The position numbers were made by a program, and so were the translations under genes. From Lepidurus packardi (lineage: Eukaryota > Arthropoda > Branchiopoda > Notostraca > Triopsidae), in NCBI GenBank assembly GCA_023053545.1, contig JAKZAN010000002.1:6122375-6186374 (forward strand): 64,000 bases of DNA, written 5' to 3'. Shown one piece after another: positions 21,501 to 31,768 of this stretch. Under the pieces are notes generated by a model. That model did no database searches. It was not told the DNA's origin and worked only from the letters and a program-made list of their open reading frames with translations. Positions within the stretch are counted from its first letter, which is position 1. Each line of letters begins with the position of its first letter.

Positions 21501-22049
21501 AATTTCCGCTCCATGCGAGTTATCGTGCTCGGATTTGGCAGTAGCAATGACTCTACTGTACGCGGGTATTTTCACTTGCTTATGCAGTTGCACTCTGGAA
21601 CTGTCCCTTGCAAGGCCTACCACATTAATCTCTTTCTGCATGCTTATTTCCATTGACGCGCCGTCAATAACTATGCTCTGGCTCTGAATCGCATCCATAC
21701 CGAGGATGATGTCGTGAGCTAACTCTTCTGCTACGTAACATTCAACTTTGAATTTACGGCCTTGAATTTCAAAAGGTAATTCATAACAACCGAAGACATT
21801 CAGGTTCTCTCCTGTTACTGATTTCAAGATTGTATCAGTTTGAACTGGCTCTCCTGCAATGTCCGGTGTCAGCAAATTAAACGCTTGCTTATTCATAACT
21901 GTAACGCCTGCACCTGTGTCAACTAAACATCTAAATGGGATTGATCCTATAATAACTTTTGCAAAAATTCTACCGGGGGGTCTCATAAAAAGGTTTTTCC
22001 TTCTCCTACCTGGTGCCAACTGACCTTTTCGTTGCGCCACAGTCAGCAC
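18507..22049 (-). CDS. pol: Gypsy pol polyprotein (PR-RT-RH-IN), uninterrupted
   Basis: The frame runs for 1180 codons. In order it has an aspartic protease (CLVDTGAGVTVMN, about residue 43), a reverse transcriptase (VLVKKKDGTQRFCVDFRKI, LPFGLSNAPATF, YLDD), an RNase H (LYTDACDTGLGAVLSQ), an integrase zinc finger (HDHKLSGH...CKSCESCARH), and an integrase core with D (VDVIGPLP), D (LLSDRGTNF) and E (GLTERFNKTL). The end is a short basic chromodomain-free tail. All catalytic residues are visible. It starts in the -1 register relative to gag with a short overlap; there is no ATG at its beginning, so it should be made as a gag-pol frameshift product. It supplies replication and integration for the element that also carries the GTSF1-like ORF and env. 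Confidence 0.95.
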   Translation of the reverse strand: MLTVAQRKGQLAPGRRRKNLFMRPPGRIFAKVIIGSIPFRCLVDTGAGVTVMNKQAFNLLTPDIAGEPVQTDTILKSVTGENLNVFGCYELPFEIQGRKFKVECYVAEELAHDIILGMDAIQSQSIVIDGASMEISMQKEINVVGLARDSSRVQLHKQVKIPAYSRVIATAKSEHDNSHGAEIIFEPVQLDDEFVCSEPAIVIGKGCGKIPVSFWNNGPNDVVLKRNTVIGRVCNARVSVIAAVHSLPSAEYPLLENFDLSNVTPSHRDELLKLLIEFRDIFAKDDNDLGRTKLVKHTIHTRGSNPIYQRPYRAPEAQKAVIRQHVDEMLHRDIIRPSSSPWGAPVVLVKKKDGTQRFCVDFRKINAVTRRDVYPLPRIDDTLDKLGKARYFSVMDLASGYWQVEVAEEDRYKTAFTTNFGHYEFNCLPFGLSNAPATFQRLMDKMLAAKDRLENVLVYLDDIIVFSKTFPEHIVHLREIFSRLRAAGLKLKAKKCNFCKPLVKYLGHIVSAEGVQPDPEKISAVKNYPTPKSVKENRSFLGLAGYYRRFIKDYARIARPLNKLTKKHIKFNWTDKEHSAFTTLKELLMSSPILAYPDFSIPFILYTDACDTGLGAVLSQTHNGQEKVIAYASKTLSDTESRYATVEREALAIIFAVKHFHPYLYGRHFKVVTDHNPLKWLMNNKDSSSKLARWSLKLQDYDMEIKYRPGVKHGNADCLSRIPVHAISNSDTFDTATLRELQLEDPFCSAIVYYLENGELQDNSPKHPAWLYSLENFILDENGLLLHLLQIKKSQEITEQIVAPEAIRKEIMVSLHDHKLSGHLAFQKTHEKVRQRFYWPRMYSEIKQYCKSCESCARHKDTIRTAPAPMVPLEPVSAPMERIAVDVIGPLPQTYRGNKYIVVFTDYFTKWPEAFAIPDQKADTIARLFVEEIIARHGTPRILLSDRGTNFMSQLMAEICKLLEIKQVRTTAYHPQTDGLTERFNKTLISLLKHYVEKSQQDWDSHIPYVLFAYRTSLQSSSLESPFFLLYGRDPTLPTDTLMTQPRKSYALAVDYKAEMLARLTSAWEVAGRNLQIATENQKPYYDRYSKEVAYTVGQKVFLNNPMTKPGLARKLDLKWLGPFRIIEFTSTVNVRIRDTKTLKTEIVHVNRLKTCRDTSPWSSEPPPPLYSAPTNQPRE

Positions 22050-22051
22050 CT

Positions 22052-23011
22052 CTAGTTTGATTGGTTCGTTCGGCAGTTAGCTGCTATGTGTCCTCGTCTA
22101 CGACATGACCAACATTCAATGTTGGGATTTCGGGGTCGTGACATGCCTTGTGGCCTATCAGTATGGTGGCCTGCGGGGAACCGTGGTTCAAAGCTAGGGC
22201 GTGGTCGGAAGGTGGGGTTTCTAGGGTTGAAGTTGTTCCTGCTTGGGGACTGGAATCTGTTCGTATTTCGTGAGAACTGGTCCGAGAAACGGACTTGTCT
22301 ATCGCCGCTGCGAGATGTGTCGCGATACGGGTTTGAGGGATTGTATGACTTTTGGGATCTATATCGGTTCGGGGATCTATATCCCGAGCTGTTTCGATCG
22401 TACGAGTACGAGTTGGGAGGTCTATTCGGGGTAGTGCTTCTGCTCCTGCGACTGAACGACGGTTCGCTAGTAGTAAGCGCAGCAACAACTGCTGTAAGTT
22501 TTTCGATTTCATTCTGAAGGCTAACATTGTGGGGAACTGCTACTTCGTTAGCTTCTTCTCGAGCTGCAACTTCTATAGCTTCGCGAAGGTTCGCTGGGTT
22601 GGCGCTTAGAACGTAGCGTTTTAAATAAGGAAGAAGTCCTCTGATAAAATTTAGGCGCATGATTTTGTCTAATATTTCGTTCCCAGCTGGGGGGCTATCG
22701 TTTTCGTGGACTCGTCTTGTGAGTGAACGAATTTTGTCTGCAAAATCACGAACTGGTTGTTTTGCTTCCTGATTGCAATTCTGGAGTTTGACTATAGCTT
22801 GTGATTCGTGGTGACTGTCACCGTAGCGTTCGGAGAGAGCTGTTTTGAATTCTGTGTAAGTTGTTGGGCGGGGAGAAATAGTATTGTAATAGGCACCGGC
22901 GCCTCCTTTTAATTTAATTACGGCTACTTTGAGTAGGTGTGGTTCGGACCATCCTATTGTACTACCAATGCGTTCTAAATCTTGGAAAAATCGTCTTACT
23001 GATGCATCGTC
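22052..23011 (-). pseudogene. gag: Gypsy gag, 5' truncated
   Basis: The frame is open from 23011 to the stop at 22052, longer than the first ATG (22660) suggests. The upstream part reads as a retrotransposon gag core (GWSEPHLLKVAVIKLKGGA, YTEFKTALSERYGD). Then comes a Ser/Arg/Tyr-rich linker and a CCHC zinc knuckle near the end (CWSCRRRGHIAANC). Gag forms the particle and packages RNA. At 23012 an in-frame stop and unrelated sequence replace the N terminus and 5' LTR, so this copy cannot package itself. Confidence 0.85.
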
Positions 23012-23115
23012 TCAACTGAACAGCGACTCAACTGGTCGTGACCTGATAACCTCGTGACCTGATAATCTGATAACCTCGTGTTAACCTATGACCTATAGTG
23101 ATAACCTATGTGTAA
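23012..23115. repeat. Short AACCTCGTG/CTGATAA tandem repeats
   Basis: Directly beyond the gag break the words CCTGATAACCTCGTGA and TAACCTATG recur several times with changes. This repeat sits exactly at the truncation point of the gypsy element and may be filler or a relic satellite. Confidence 0.5.
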
Positions 23116-23230
23116 CCTCGTGTGGTTGGTTAAGTTATTATAAGTTATTTCATTTAAAGTAGTAAAAAAATATAAAAAAAAACAATAGTATGAAAAATAT
23201 CCAATATTACAAATGACGATTATTTTGGCA

Positions 23231-23515
23231 TAAATGCAATAAAAATGTAGACAACAAAAAATTGGGTTTCACACGTATTCACATGACATAAATACAAGTC
23301 TTGATGACCCTCAATCTTACATACCTTCACCAACAGAGCTTATTGTACGGCCAATTCCCAAGGCGGCCTACCTTAATTGCCATCCTATAATAACCATAAA
23401 AACCAAAAGCGCCTTATACGTGAATTCGTTTAGGGAACTAAAATATGTGAAAGCCAATAAGCTTCGGAGAAAACTAAATAGTTTAAGAAGAGATGTAAAA
23501 GAAAGTATTCAATAA
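23231..23515 (+). pseudogene. Unassigned coding-like fragment
   Basis: A plus-strand frame without ATG is open for about 95 codons to a stop at 23513-23515. It reads PTELIVRPIPKAAYLN and ends in a charged helix (LRRKLNSLRRDVKESIQ). It looks like the end of a transposon protein, but I do not recognise the family. Confidence 0.25.
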
Positions 23516-23815
23516 ACGAACCTGCCAAACCAATCACAGCCGTCAAATGAAGTTACGTCTGCTGCAACGTGGTAGTTACACGTGCACGATACAATTACCA
23601 TTAGGACACAGTATGGAAACATGGCACCAAGTGAAGGTCCGCGATTGTAACCACAAAATACTAGTATTATAGTACTACAGTACGAGATCCGTGAAACACA
23701 AACACGTGATCCGTCAAGTGCAAACACACACAGAACCCGGTCGGATGAACCGTGTTATTAATCCTAATGCCATAGTGGTTCGTCCGGAGGCGCTGCTCCC
23801 TAGGGAGCTTGTATG

Positions 23816-23949
23816 CAGGGGCGGACTGGCCATTGTGGCAAAGTGGCAGAGTGCCACCTGCGCCGTCGATGCCGCTCTTATGCCGCTGTATCGACGGCGC
23901 CGAATGGAATAGTTTCCACACCTACCGCCGGGGTGACAGTCCGCCTCTG
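23816..23949. mobile_element. hAT-type MITE
   Basis: The 134-bp non-coding element has inverted ends CAGGGGCGGACTG and CAGTCCGCCTCTG. It is flanked by near-identical 8-mers, CTTGTATG (23808-23815) and CTTGTACT (23950-23957), consistent with an 8-bp hAT target duplication that has mutated. Confidence 0.65.
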
Positions 23950-25486
23950 CTTGTACTACTTGACTTGAATAATAGTTGTTTTAACATTATTACTGATTTA
24001 TTCCCATTTGCTGTCGATCTTCAACTTCATAAGATGCAGTTTCCGCGTCAATCGCGTCGTCAGCAATGATGTCGAGTTCCAAATCCAAGCAAGGGCCGCG
24101 GTTTGCTTCTGTGGGATCTTCAAATGCTTTTAAGTTTCAGGCAAAGCAAAGGAAGCAATTTTTAGCATATCACCAGGAAGAGCCATTTTTTTATAAACAG
24201 CAAATACCTGATGTTGTTGCGTGTGTATAAACTGACATCATGTCTAATTGCAAAAGGAGTGGTATACAGATAGACGAAAAGATTAACCTAATAGGTTATG
24301 TTTAGTACTGGAATATGAATTCAATGGGTACAATCAGTTTAATACATCTTTAATTTAACTGCTAAAGTATTGTTGAGCAAAAACATGCAGAATTTTACCT
24401 TGGCTTTTCGGATTTGTCTTCGCAAGTTTAAAACGTACAATATGACGCGGGGCGCTAATGCTCCCGAAGGAACATGTATGAACTATGAACCTTGCCTACG
24501 ATTTTGCGTCTAGTCCCAGCGTCATGTTAGAAAGGGGCAAAAACACCTAATGAATCCCGTACGAAAAAGTCTGACTTTCTACTTAACTTAAACATTATGT
24601 TTAATGCAGTGTTAGGTGAAGTTTTGAAGTAATACTGCAGTAGAAATCGTGTTTACTGATGTTTTTTTCCTTTAAATTTAGACCGGAATTAAAATGCAGT
24701 ACACATAGCAGTTATTTCGAGTAAAACTTAAGTGAAATATTCATATACTCGTATTGCTGCGAAGATTATGCTAACACAAATGTGATTGAATAAAATTCAT
24801 TCTCAATTTACGTAATATTGAATGTTTATTAGGTCTAAACGCACATAAAGTTAACCACAGAAGTAAATATCAGATTTAATGCATTTTAACTACCGCAACT
24901 TTTTCCTACGGGATATAAATTTTTGTATACCAAAAATTCTTCTGTAATGAGCTCTGAGTCTTTGTAGCACCTTCTTTCTTAACCTCAGCTTTTCCCAGCT
25001 ATCACCTCGTACTGTCAACAACGTCGGGGATCAGCAAGGGATTCCTCCGACAAAGAAATCCAGGCAGGTGTTAATTGCTCCCAGAAGCTTTCGGGGCTGC
25101 TTCGGCTCATATACCCCAGCAACCACTACGCAAAAGCAAATCTGTACCAAAGCATGTTTTGCCACAAGCAAAGAAAATTTTGTAGGAATAGAGGATGGGG
25201 TCACTTTTTGCCAAACCATCCACCCCCTTGTCATCAAGCGTCAGCGTTTGTCTACCACACCCACCCACCCCCGTGATGGCGCCATTAAAGGACGCTCCCT
25301 AATATGTAAACCACGCACATCCATTTGATATAGGCTGAAGAGTAAACGATAAAAAAATGTATTACAAACAAAATTAGCCGAGTATATAGTTTCGAGGACA
25401 AAAGACTACATTAAGAAAATGCATAAAAATTTAAAAAGAGAACAATTAACAAAACAGGCATTGCAATTTAGAAAAATACCTTCCAT
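23950..25486. other. Gap: no gene supported
   Basis: This is AT-rich unique-looking DNA. A 54-codon plus-strand ORF at 24066-24230 (opening MMSSSKSKQGPRFAS) could be the start of a decayed transposase. Short frames at 25031-25328 match nothing I know. Confidence 0.35.
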
Positions 25487-26052
25487 TCATTTTTTTCGAC
25501 TGAGTTTTCTCTGTACATTTTTGTGCGAAAGGTAGCAAAGCTTCATGAGCCAACGACGAACACTTGTCGCGTCCACGTCTTTCTTGTTACAGACGTACAC
25601 AATGATATCCTCGACAGCGGTTTCGGACAGCTTTGGTTTCGGGTCTTTTTTTCTGAACGTGGTGGGCAGTCGCTTTTCCACCTGTGACTGTCCGGGAAGC
25701 CATCATTTCCTCCCTGAAGACTTTTTTCCCTAAGGCATACGTCAGATCCTTTCCAGTGGTCTGGGGGAGGTCGCCTAAACACTGGGCCAGATCTTTTTCT
25801 GTTATTTCCATGTCACCGAACTTCACTGTCTGAAAAAGAAAACATTAATTAAATATGTAAAAGTAAATTAATAGAGAAAGGAAAAAAAATGTAAAAGTGT
25901 TGTACTAGATACTTACTGGAGCGGAGATTGCAGGTTGTGTCACTTGCTGCTCTTGCTTCCGTTCGACTGTTAAGATTTTCTTAAAGAGAATTTGAAGCTG
26001 TGCATTAACGGGCAATGACAACACCGACATTTCTTCTTCGGTGTTTTCAACC

Positions 26053-26155
26053 GGCTCCTCTTCGTGGAGCATAGGTTCGTCAGCATCAGGCTCCTCTTCG
26101 TAGAGCATAGGTTCGTCAGCATAAGGCTCCTCTTCGTTGAGCATAGGTTCGTCTT
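26053..26155. repeat. 36-bp tandem repeat coding acidic 12-mers
   Basis: Three copies of a 36-bp unit within exon 5 of BEN gene 1 encode DEPMLxEEEPxA, a strongly acidic stretch. Confidence 0.8.
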
Positions 26156-26267
26156 CGGGATCACTAATCTCCTGATAAATGAAATGTAAGTTTAAAATTA
26201 AAAATTAATCCTTAGCAATATCAATTACAGGCAATTAAAGCGGCAAAAAATTAACCGACAAACTTAC

Positions 26268-26775
26268 ATTATCTGATCCCGAAGACGATGAAGCTGCCAC
26301 AGAGCAATGTAGGGTTATTGAAGGTCGAACCGGCTGCTTCACGGGTGGTGTTGGGGCTAAGCCATCGGATGAACAGGGCTAAAATAAAAATTAATATTGA
26401 ATATAAATCAAACAAAATAAGTTAACAGACAATTATAGCTGCAAAAAATTAACCGACAAACTTACATTGTCTGATCCCGAAGAGGATGAAGATGCCACAG
26501 AGCGTTGTTGGGTCATTGAAGGTCGAACTGGCTGCTTCACGGGTGGTGTTGCGGCTGAGCCACCGGATGAACAGAGCTAAAATAAAAAAAAAGTGAATAT
26601 AAATCAAACAAAATAAGTTAACAGACAATTATAACTGCAAAAAATTCACCGACAAACTTACATTGTCTGATCCCGAAGAGGATGAAGATGCCACAGAGCG
26701 ATGTTGGGTCGACATTGAAGGTCGAAACGGCTGCTTCACAGGTGGTGTTGCGGCTGAGCCACCCGATGAACAGAG
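26268..26775 (-). repeat. Exon triplicated together with its intron
   Basis: Three consecutive exon-intron units of about 198 bp are nearly identical: exons 26775-26662, 26576-26466 and 26378-26268, each followed by the same GTAAGTTTGTCGG donor region. Every unit is in phase 0, so any number can be spliced in without changing the frame. The exons encode CSSGGSAATPPVKQP-type Ser/Pro segments. Confidence 0.85.
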
Positions 26776-27043
26776 CTAACATAAAAAATGAATATTGAAT
26801 ATAAATCAAACAAAATAAGTGCAATATTAAATTCACTCAATACGAACCTCGTTGAACTTGTTTATAGCCTTGGGGGGCTTTAAAATCCTCCCTGATGCTG
26901 CTGGTTTCTGCAGCTTCCTGACCGATTGCTCCGACGTTTCGTAGTCCGGGTAATCCTTTGGCTTACGCTGCCTTTTCTGCACAGAACTTGCCATCCTGGA
27001 AGGAAACAGGATAGTGTGTGACGAGATGGCTCGCGTTTAGGTC

Positions 27044-27053
27044 GTTTATATAC
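27044..27053 (-). promoter_or_regulatory. TATA box of BEN gene 1
   Basis: On the minus strand GGGTATATAAAC lies about 50 bases before the ATG at 26994, a normal spacing for a core promoter with a short leader. Confidence 0.55.
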
Positions 27054-27059
27054 CCTACA

Positions 27060-27755
27060 TCATTTGGTCAACGATAGCCGAACGCAAACCCAACGAACAT
27101 TTTATTGCAGCCAAATTTTTACAATGGTCAAAAACAGGATGGAGAGGAAGGGAGAGGCTGGTGATCTATAAGGTATGCAGCCAAAGATGACTACAAAGGT
27201 GGGCATGACACCCAAGGTGATCTGCGTATTAAACATGGATATATAGGCTCCGAGGATTCTTCGAAAGACGTGGTGGATGGACCATGGGATGGACCCATGG
27301 GTCATATTAAGCCTAAAATCTCATTGACGTTAAAATAACGATATCCTATTAGACCGTATTTTAGTACACTGCTAAATATACTACAAACATCACGGTCTAT
27401 ATAAGGAAATCGTATCGCTCGTCATATATTTTGTATCTTATATTTTGGCTAAAAAGAAGGAATTATACTCCGGGTTTCATTCGCTATAATAATTGTGGCG
27501 TTTGGGACGACTGCGGCGTATATACGTATATATGCTACCATCGCATGCTCCAGAAAAAACTACCACGGATTACTGTTTTTATTTAACGAATATTTAAAAT
27601 ATGTATATACTTCTAACATATGGGAAAATTTGTTCCAATGTCTACAAAAATGTACAGACGCATATATAAGAAGAGGGCATACAGAAAACCATGCAAAAGC
27701 CATATACACAGCTTAGGTCACAGCTTTAACACAGCTTTATACACAGCTTTAATAA
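27060..27755. other. Gap: no gene supported
   Basis: AT-rich sequence with short chance ORFs; nothing recognisable. Confidence 0.4.
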
Positions 27756-27759
27756 TAAA

Positions 27760-28262
27760 GAAGCGGCCATAATCTAAAAGGGCATGCGAAAAGCCATAGG
27801 GGAATCGGGCATGTTTGAAGTGGGCATGCGAAAGCTATAGGAGGAGCGGCCATAGTCTGAAAGGGCATGCACAAACCATACGGCAATCGGGCATGGTCTA
27901 AGCGGGCATGCAAACGCTATAGGAGAAGCGCCCATAGTCTAAAAGGGCATGCGAAAGCCATAGAGTGCTCGTCCATGGAACAATGCAGTCATGGAAAAGA
28001 GATGGCCAGAAAAAAGAGAAGCGGCCATAGTCTGAAAGGGCATGCACACCCCATTGGGGAACCGGGCATGGTCTGAAAGGGCATGCACACCCCATTGGGG
28101 AACCGGGCATGGTCTGAAACGGGCATGCGAAAGCCATAACCGAAGCGCCCATAGTCTAAAAGGGCATGCACAAACCATGGCAGAAGCGACCATAGTCTGC
28201 AAGAGCAGGGAAAGCCATAGAGGGATCGGCCATGGAACAATGCAGTCATGGGAAAGAGATGG
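27760..28262. repeat. Minisatellite (about 40-45 bp unit)
   Basis: About a dozen diverged units built from GGGCATGCxxAAxCCAT and (G)CGGCCATAGTCTGAAA blocks are present, two of them adjacent and identical around 28040-28125. A longer block (CCATGGAACAATGCAGTCATGG) occurs at about 27973 and 28229. It replaces the downstream part of the hAT gene at 28330-28830, and the hAT reading frame runs into it. Confidence 0.8.
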
Positions 28263-28329
28263 TCGTGCGATGCCCGTAACATGGACTCCCCATAGAACTA
28301 TACCCATGAACCAAACGTACCATGGACGG

Positions 28330-28830
28330 GGCGGATAAATTTTTTGCAGGGGCAGCTGCTCGATAATACTACCCTGACGGTTTTCACAAACATAAACAAA
28401 GTTTTCTGCGCAAACCATAGAATCTCGATGAAACTGCGCTTCACTATGGCGTTTGAATTCCCCGAGCGCTTTTTTCCAATTATTAAAAGGCTTAGAAACA
28501 AATAGAGACAGTTTCTGATGCGAACCCTTACCCCCTGTTTCTGCCGCGACGAACACACAGGGCCTACAGAATGCTCCGTCTTCAGACGGAGAATAGGAAA
28601 GCCACGAGAAACGGCTAAGCCAGGCAATTTGAAATTTTAGGTTTCTTGGTCCCGTAACGGGGAAACGGTAAGAAAAATCAGGTACCCATGGAGATTTAAG
28701 TAAGTTAAGTTTCATAGTGGAGTCTAGCTCAGAGGACATGCTAACAAATTTTCCTATGTCGTTTGGAAAAGCGGAAACCCGAGAAGTGGACGAGCTACCT
28801 GACGTGCAATCCTGCTTTTTACTTCTTCAG
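28330..28830 (-). pseudogene. hAT transposase N-terminal fragment (TTF zinc finger)
   Basis: The frame reads NDIGKFVSMSSELDSTMKL, PWVPDFSYRFPVTGPRNLKFQ, then a TTF-type zinc finger with CRPCVFV...GSHQKLSLFVSKPFNNWKKAL and a SEAQFHRDSM helix. This is typical of the ZMYM1-like hAT group. Everything downstream (catalytic core and dimerisation domain) is lost into the minisatellite. Confidence 0.8.
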
Positions 28831-28886
28831 AAGTATTTGCTAGCAAAGTCTCTATGGACACGAAAGAAATAGGTGAAACACTAATA

Positions 28887-29640
28887 TTATTCTCTGCGGG
28901 CAGCAGAGAAGTACCTGGTTGCGATCCATTGGAATCGCCTGTGGCCTCTTGCTGGGTAGCTGCCAAGTCCTCTCGAGTCCTCCTTCTCTTTCCTTTCGTT
29001 CAAGTTGAGCAAAATTTGACGGTGCAGCTCCAGATATTCTGCATCGCGCTCAAGGAAACTCTGAAGCACAGTTTCCAAGCCTTTCGTTTCCAATAGGTCC
29101 CTTCGCTTTCGTGGACGCGATGGAGTTTCTGAAAGATGCGATTGTTCGCTTGGCGTTTCTATATTTATACAAAATTAGCTTCCTATATATTGCCTAAACT
29201 AAGTACCATTAGAATCACCGGGAAGAACTAGGACTTCTTGAAAAAGTTCTTCCGAGGGAGTAGAACATGTGGCCATGGACGGAGCTGAGGACACAGATTC
29301 GAAGACCTCAATTGGGTTTGAAGATGGGGTTCACCTAGCACTAGGTTCATCTCCTCAAAAAACGGGTTGTCGTAAGTATCAGCGTCGCCTACTCCACTTG
29401 CGGAAATAATCTTAAGGGATTCCCGGTATTCCCGCTTCAAATTCGGAATTTTCTCTCGAATTTGTTCCCAAGAACGTGGGAAATTATGCTGAGACATCTT
29501 GGTCTCCAATTTTTTAAAAAGGGGCTCCTTTCTTGCCATCCCGTCAAATTTGGCCTACATTTCAGTATCTCCCCAAATGCTTATTAAAAACTTGGTCTCT
29601 TCTGCTCCCCAGTTGATCCGTCTTCGCTTTGGGTCACTCG
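28887..29640 (-). pseudogene. Trihelix/Myb-SANT-like gene remnant
   Basis: The stretch 29640-29228 reads as a Myb/SANT-like DNA-binding domain (NWGAEETKFLISIWGD, then SWEQIREKIPNLKREYRESL) broken by an in-frame TAG at 29557-29555. A second exon (to 28887) gives a coiled coil (LETVLQSFLERDAEYLELHRQILLNLNERKEKE). This pair is the usual partner protein of PIF/Harbinger elements; no transposase for it remains next to it. Confidence 0.6.
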
Positions 29641-29869
29641 TTATGAATCTATGTTTGTAGTACAGAAGTTAGAAATAGTCATCGTAAGCATTATTTATAA
29701 ATACAATAGTATATTTACTTTCTATATTCTGGAAAACACTTAAGTAAAAGGGTAAGGACAGCTTCATAAAAACAGCGTTTATTTACTATGCACGTAACCC
29801 CCTCTCATGGCGTTGCGTAGTAGCTTCGTAACACGAAACTGAGGGGTCTAACACAGCAGCAAAAAGGGG

Positions 29870-30717
29870 TTAGCTGGCACGACGACGTTTCGCCTGCAGG
29901 AATCTTTTTGTTGTTAACTTCTTAAGAGCCATAGTGGAGGCCCTCATAAATACGTCAGTTTCGTCCTCCACTGGAGGTTGCATTAGTATTGTGTTGATTT
30001 CCGCACGGGTTTGATTGATTGCATCCATGAGTGGAGTTTTGCTGTCCAATTTTTTCTTCTTGGCAATGGAAGGTATAGAAGAATTTTTTGAAATCGCTGA
30101 GGATGAGGATGAAATGGATGCCCTGCTTGGGCCGGACACCATACGGTGTGTGTCTAAAGCATAGTCTTCCTTCTGAACGAAATATTGTGCGTGATGTTGC
30201 TTTTCCGCAAATTACAAGGCCAAAGTTATTTACCCTCCAGTCATCTGTATTTTCTACTGCAAGTTCTACTTCGAAGCTATCTTCATACATCTGTGTAATA
30301 ATCTCCTGGTCTTCGACAATATCTAGACTCGATGTTGTCCTATTGGAAGAGAATTTGAAACGAGCGATTTTTTTGTTTACATACTCCCTATTCTCCACGT
30401 TTTCTTCTAAAAACGGCATAGCGTCTCAAAACCGCCACTTCTTAGTTGAGGCACCTGACCCAGAAGGCAATTTTTTGCTTTCCCTGCTATTACGTTGGCG
30501 CAAAGTAGTCCAACGCTTTTTGGCTCCATTCGGTCCGTCGCCTGAATAAAACAACTGAGTTTATCTAAAGAATATATTAAGACAAATGTTTACCTAGCAA
30601 GCCCAGTTCTAGTCGAATCATATTCCAAGTATTTTCTGCCTTGTAAGACCTGTCGTTCTTATCGTACAAGTGACGATTCTCTCGCACTAAATCAATAAGC
30701 TTCTCTTCCAATGACAT
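29870..30717 (-). pseudogene. MADF-domain gene (copy 1, decayed)
   Basis: Exon 1 (30717-30594) starts MSLEEKLIDLVRENRHLYDK and is a MADF (Myb/SANT-like) DNA-binding domain. Exon 2 starts at 30541 (KKRWTTLRQRNSRE) and hits a stop at 30428-30426. The frame then continues (AMPFLEENVENREY) and ends in a conserved tail at 29870 (INQTRAEINTILMQPPVEDE). The same layout, without the stop, occurs in the Harbinger at 44.2-47.6 kb (46132-47309), so this is an older copy of that transposon's partner gene. Confidence 0.7.
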
Positions 30718-31022
30718 TTTCGCTTGCACTTGAAAATAAAGTTTAAAACAAGTTTGGAGAACAAGCAAGTTTGGAGAAGGGAGCATGAATTTCAAAACAA
30801 CAACAGAAGAGACGGCCCAGCCCACCTTATCTGTGATTGGCAGAAAGGCCTATGTCAGTTGTGCCTGTGTGCCAAAAGTTGAACAGTGCTCAACTCGTAT
30901 GTCAGTGCTTATGCCGGCTTGTGCCGAAATTTTCTGGTTTGTTTACTAGTCGTATGTTATATTTTGTGTATGTTGACATAAACGACATTCTATTGTGCAC
31001 CTGGCTTAACACGACTTGTAAC

Positions 31023-31050
31023 CAGGGCCGTCTTAACACCCCCGTGGGCC
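31023..31050. repeat. hAT terminal inverted repeat (end of hAT-B)
   Basis: CAGGGCCGTCTTAACACCCC is the typical opening of a hAT terminal repeat, and the last exon of a hAT transposase (31768-31151) points at it. The partner end is not visible. Confidence 0.6.
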
Positions 31051-31150
31051 CCTGGGCCAAGTTTCAAAATGGGCCCCTTAATTGGAAAATCTTGCAAAAA
31101 AACTATATAAACTGGCAATAAAGCTGGAGATATCTGTATTTGGAGTGAAA

Positions 31151-31768
31151 TCAATATATGCACTTTGCACAGACAAATAGTAATATAAAACCACTACGAA
31201 AATTTTCGATTTTTTTCGCAGTGAACTTATCAATAACTGAGCTGAAGTCAATATTATTCAATATGTCACTTTCCATGCAAATAAGTGACAGGGAGTTCAA
31301 ACGCTCCTGCCCCAAAGTACTCCGATTCTGGTTTTTAATAAGTTTCAGACTGGAAAATGAACGTTCCCCCGTACAGTTTGTCACCATCATGCACATGAAC
31401 ACTCTTAAAGCTATTTCAACGTTTGGGAATACTGATTTTAGATTCTCTGAAACAATTTTCCTATACAATGCGGGCAAGGTTTCACTACCGTCACCAGCGT
31501 CCGTATAGTGCTTAAATTGAATGCACTCGTTGAAAAGATCACCGGCGTCAAGGTCGTCGTGGTACACATTAGCCAAGTGCTCGCATTTCTTCCTTAGTTC
31601 GTCAGAAGCAATCGATGTTAATTCGCCGAAGAAGGAAAACGTGTCTCCTATCCGTAAATAGGCTTCTGTACGTTTGACGATTTCAGATATCAACGAATCC
31701 ATAACAGGAAGAAATGTTTCCACCTTGAACTTCTCTCTTTCACTGAGATGAACCTCCTCTTGTGGCAC
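31151..31768 (-). pseudogene. hAT-B transposase, C-terminal part
   Basis: Open for 205 codons: HLSEREKFKVETFLPVMDSL, then the hAT dimerisation region (FMCMMVTNCTGERSFSSLKLIKNQNRSTLGQERLNSLSL). It is the downstream part of the ZMYM1-like hAT whose middle lies at 34034-34196 and 38096-38353; the pieces are collinear on the minus strand. The first codons here follow directly on the residues before the break at 34034, so the 31.77-34.03 kb block is an insertion. Confidence 0.8.

Larger units (their letters stand above)
11616..23011 (-). mobile_element. Env-bearing gypsy element with GTSF1-like ORF (5' truncated)
   Basis: Reading leftward the element has gag (23011-22052), pol (22049-18507), a CHHC zinc-finger ORF (18154-17354), env (17353-15473), and a 3' LTR (15477-11616) interrupted by a Harbinger transposon. 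Pol and env are free of stops, so the copy is young apart from the truncation. The 5' LTR, primer site and N terminus of gag are absent: at 23012 a stop and unrelated AACCTCGTG repeats replace them. The gag-pol junction is in a different register (-1), as in many gypsy elements. Confidence 0.8.
25487..26994 (-). pseudogene. BEN-domain gene 1 (six exons, frameshifted)
   Basis: Exons 26994-26848, 26775-26662, 26576-26466, 26378-26268, 26171-25917 and 25829-25487 all have good GT-AG borders and phase 0. Exon 1 is basic (MASSVQKRQRKPKDYP). Exons 2-4 are near-copies of one Ser/Pro-rich exon. Exon 5 has three 12-residue DEPMLxEEEPxA repeats. The last exon resembles the DNA/protein-binding BEN domain (MASRTVTGG, then a second-frame part VEDIIVYVCNKKDVDATSVRRW). 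The two parts of the domain are in different frames; a run of seven A near 25655 is the likely site of the indel. A paralogue with an intact last exon is at 32999-33776. A TATA box lies 50 bases upstream of the ATG. Confidence 0.6.

Noticed and set aside
22086-22517. 143-codon plus-strand ORF opposite gag
   Set aside because: It is the mirror of the Arg/Ser-rich gag linker and zinc knuckle; shadow ORF.
27760-28262. Repeat array with variable interiors resembling repeats and spacers
   Set aside because: Units vary in length and sequence and blend into one another; this is a minisatellite in an insect-type transposon gene.
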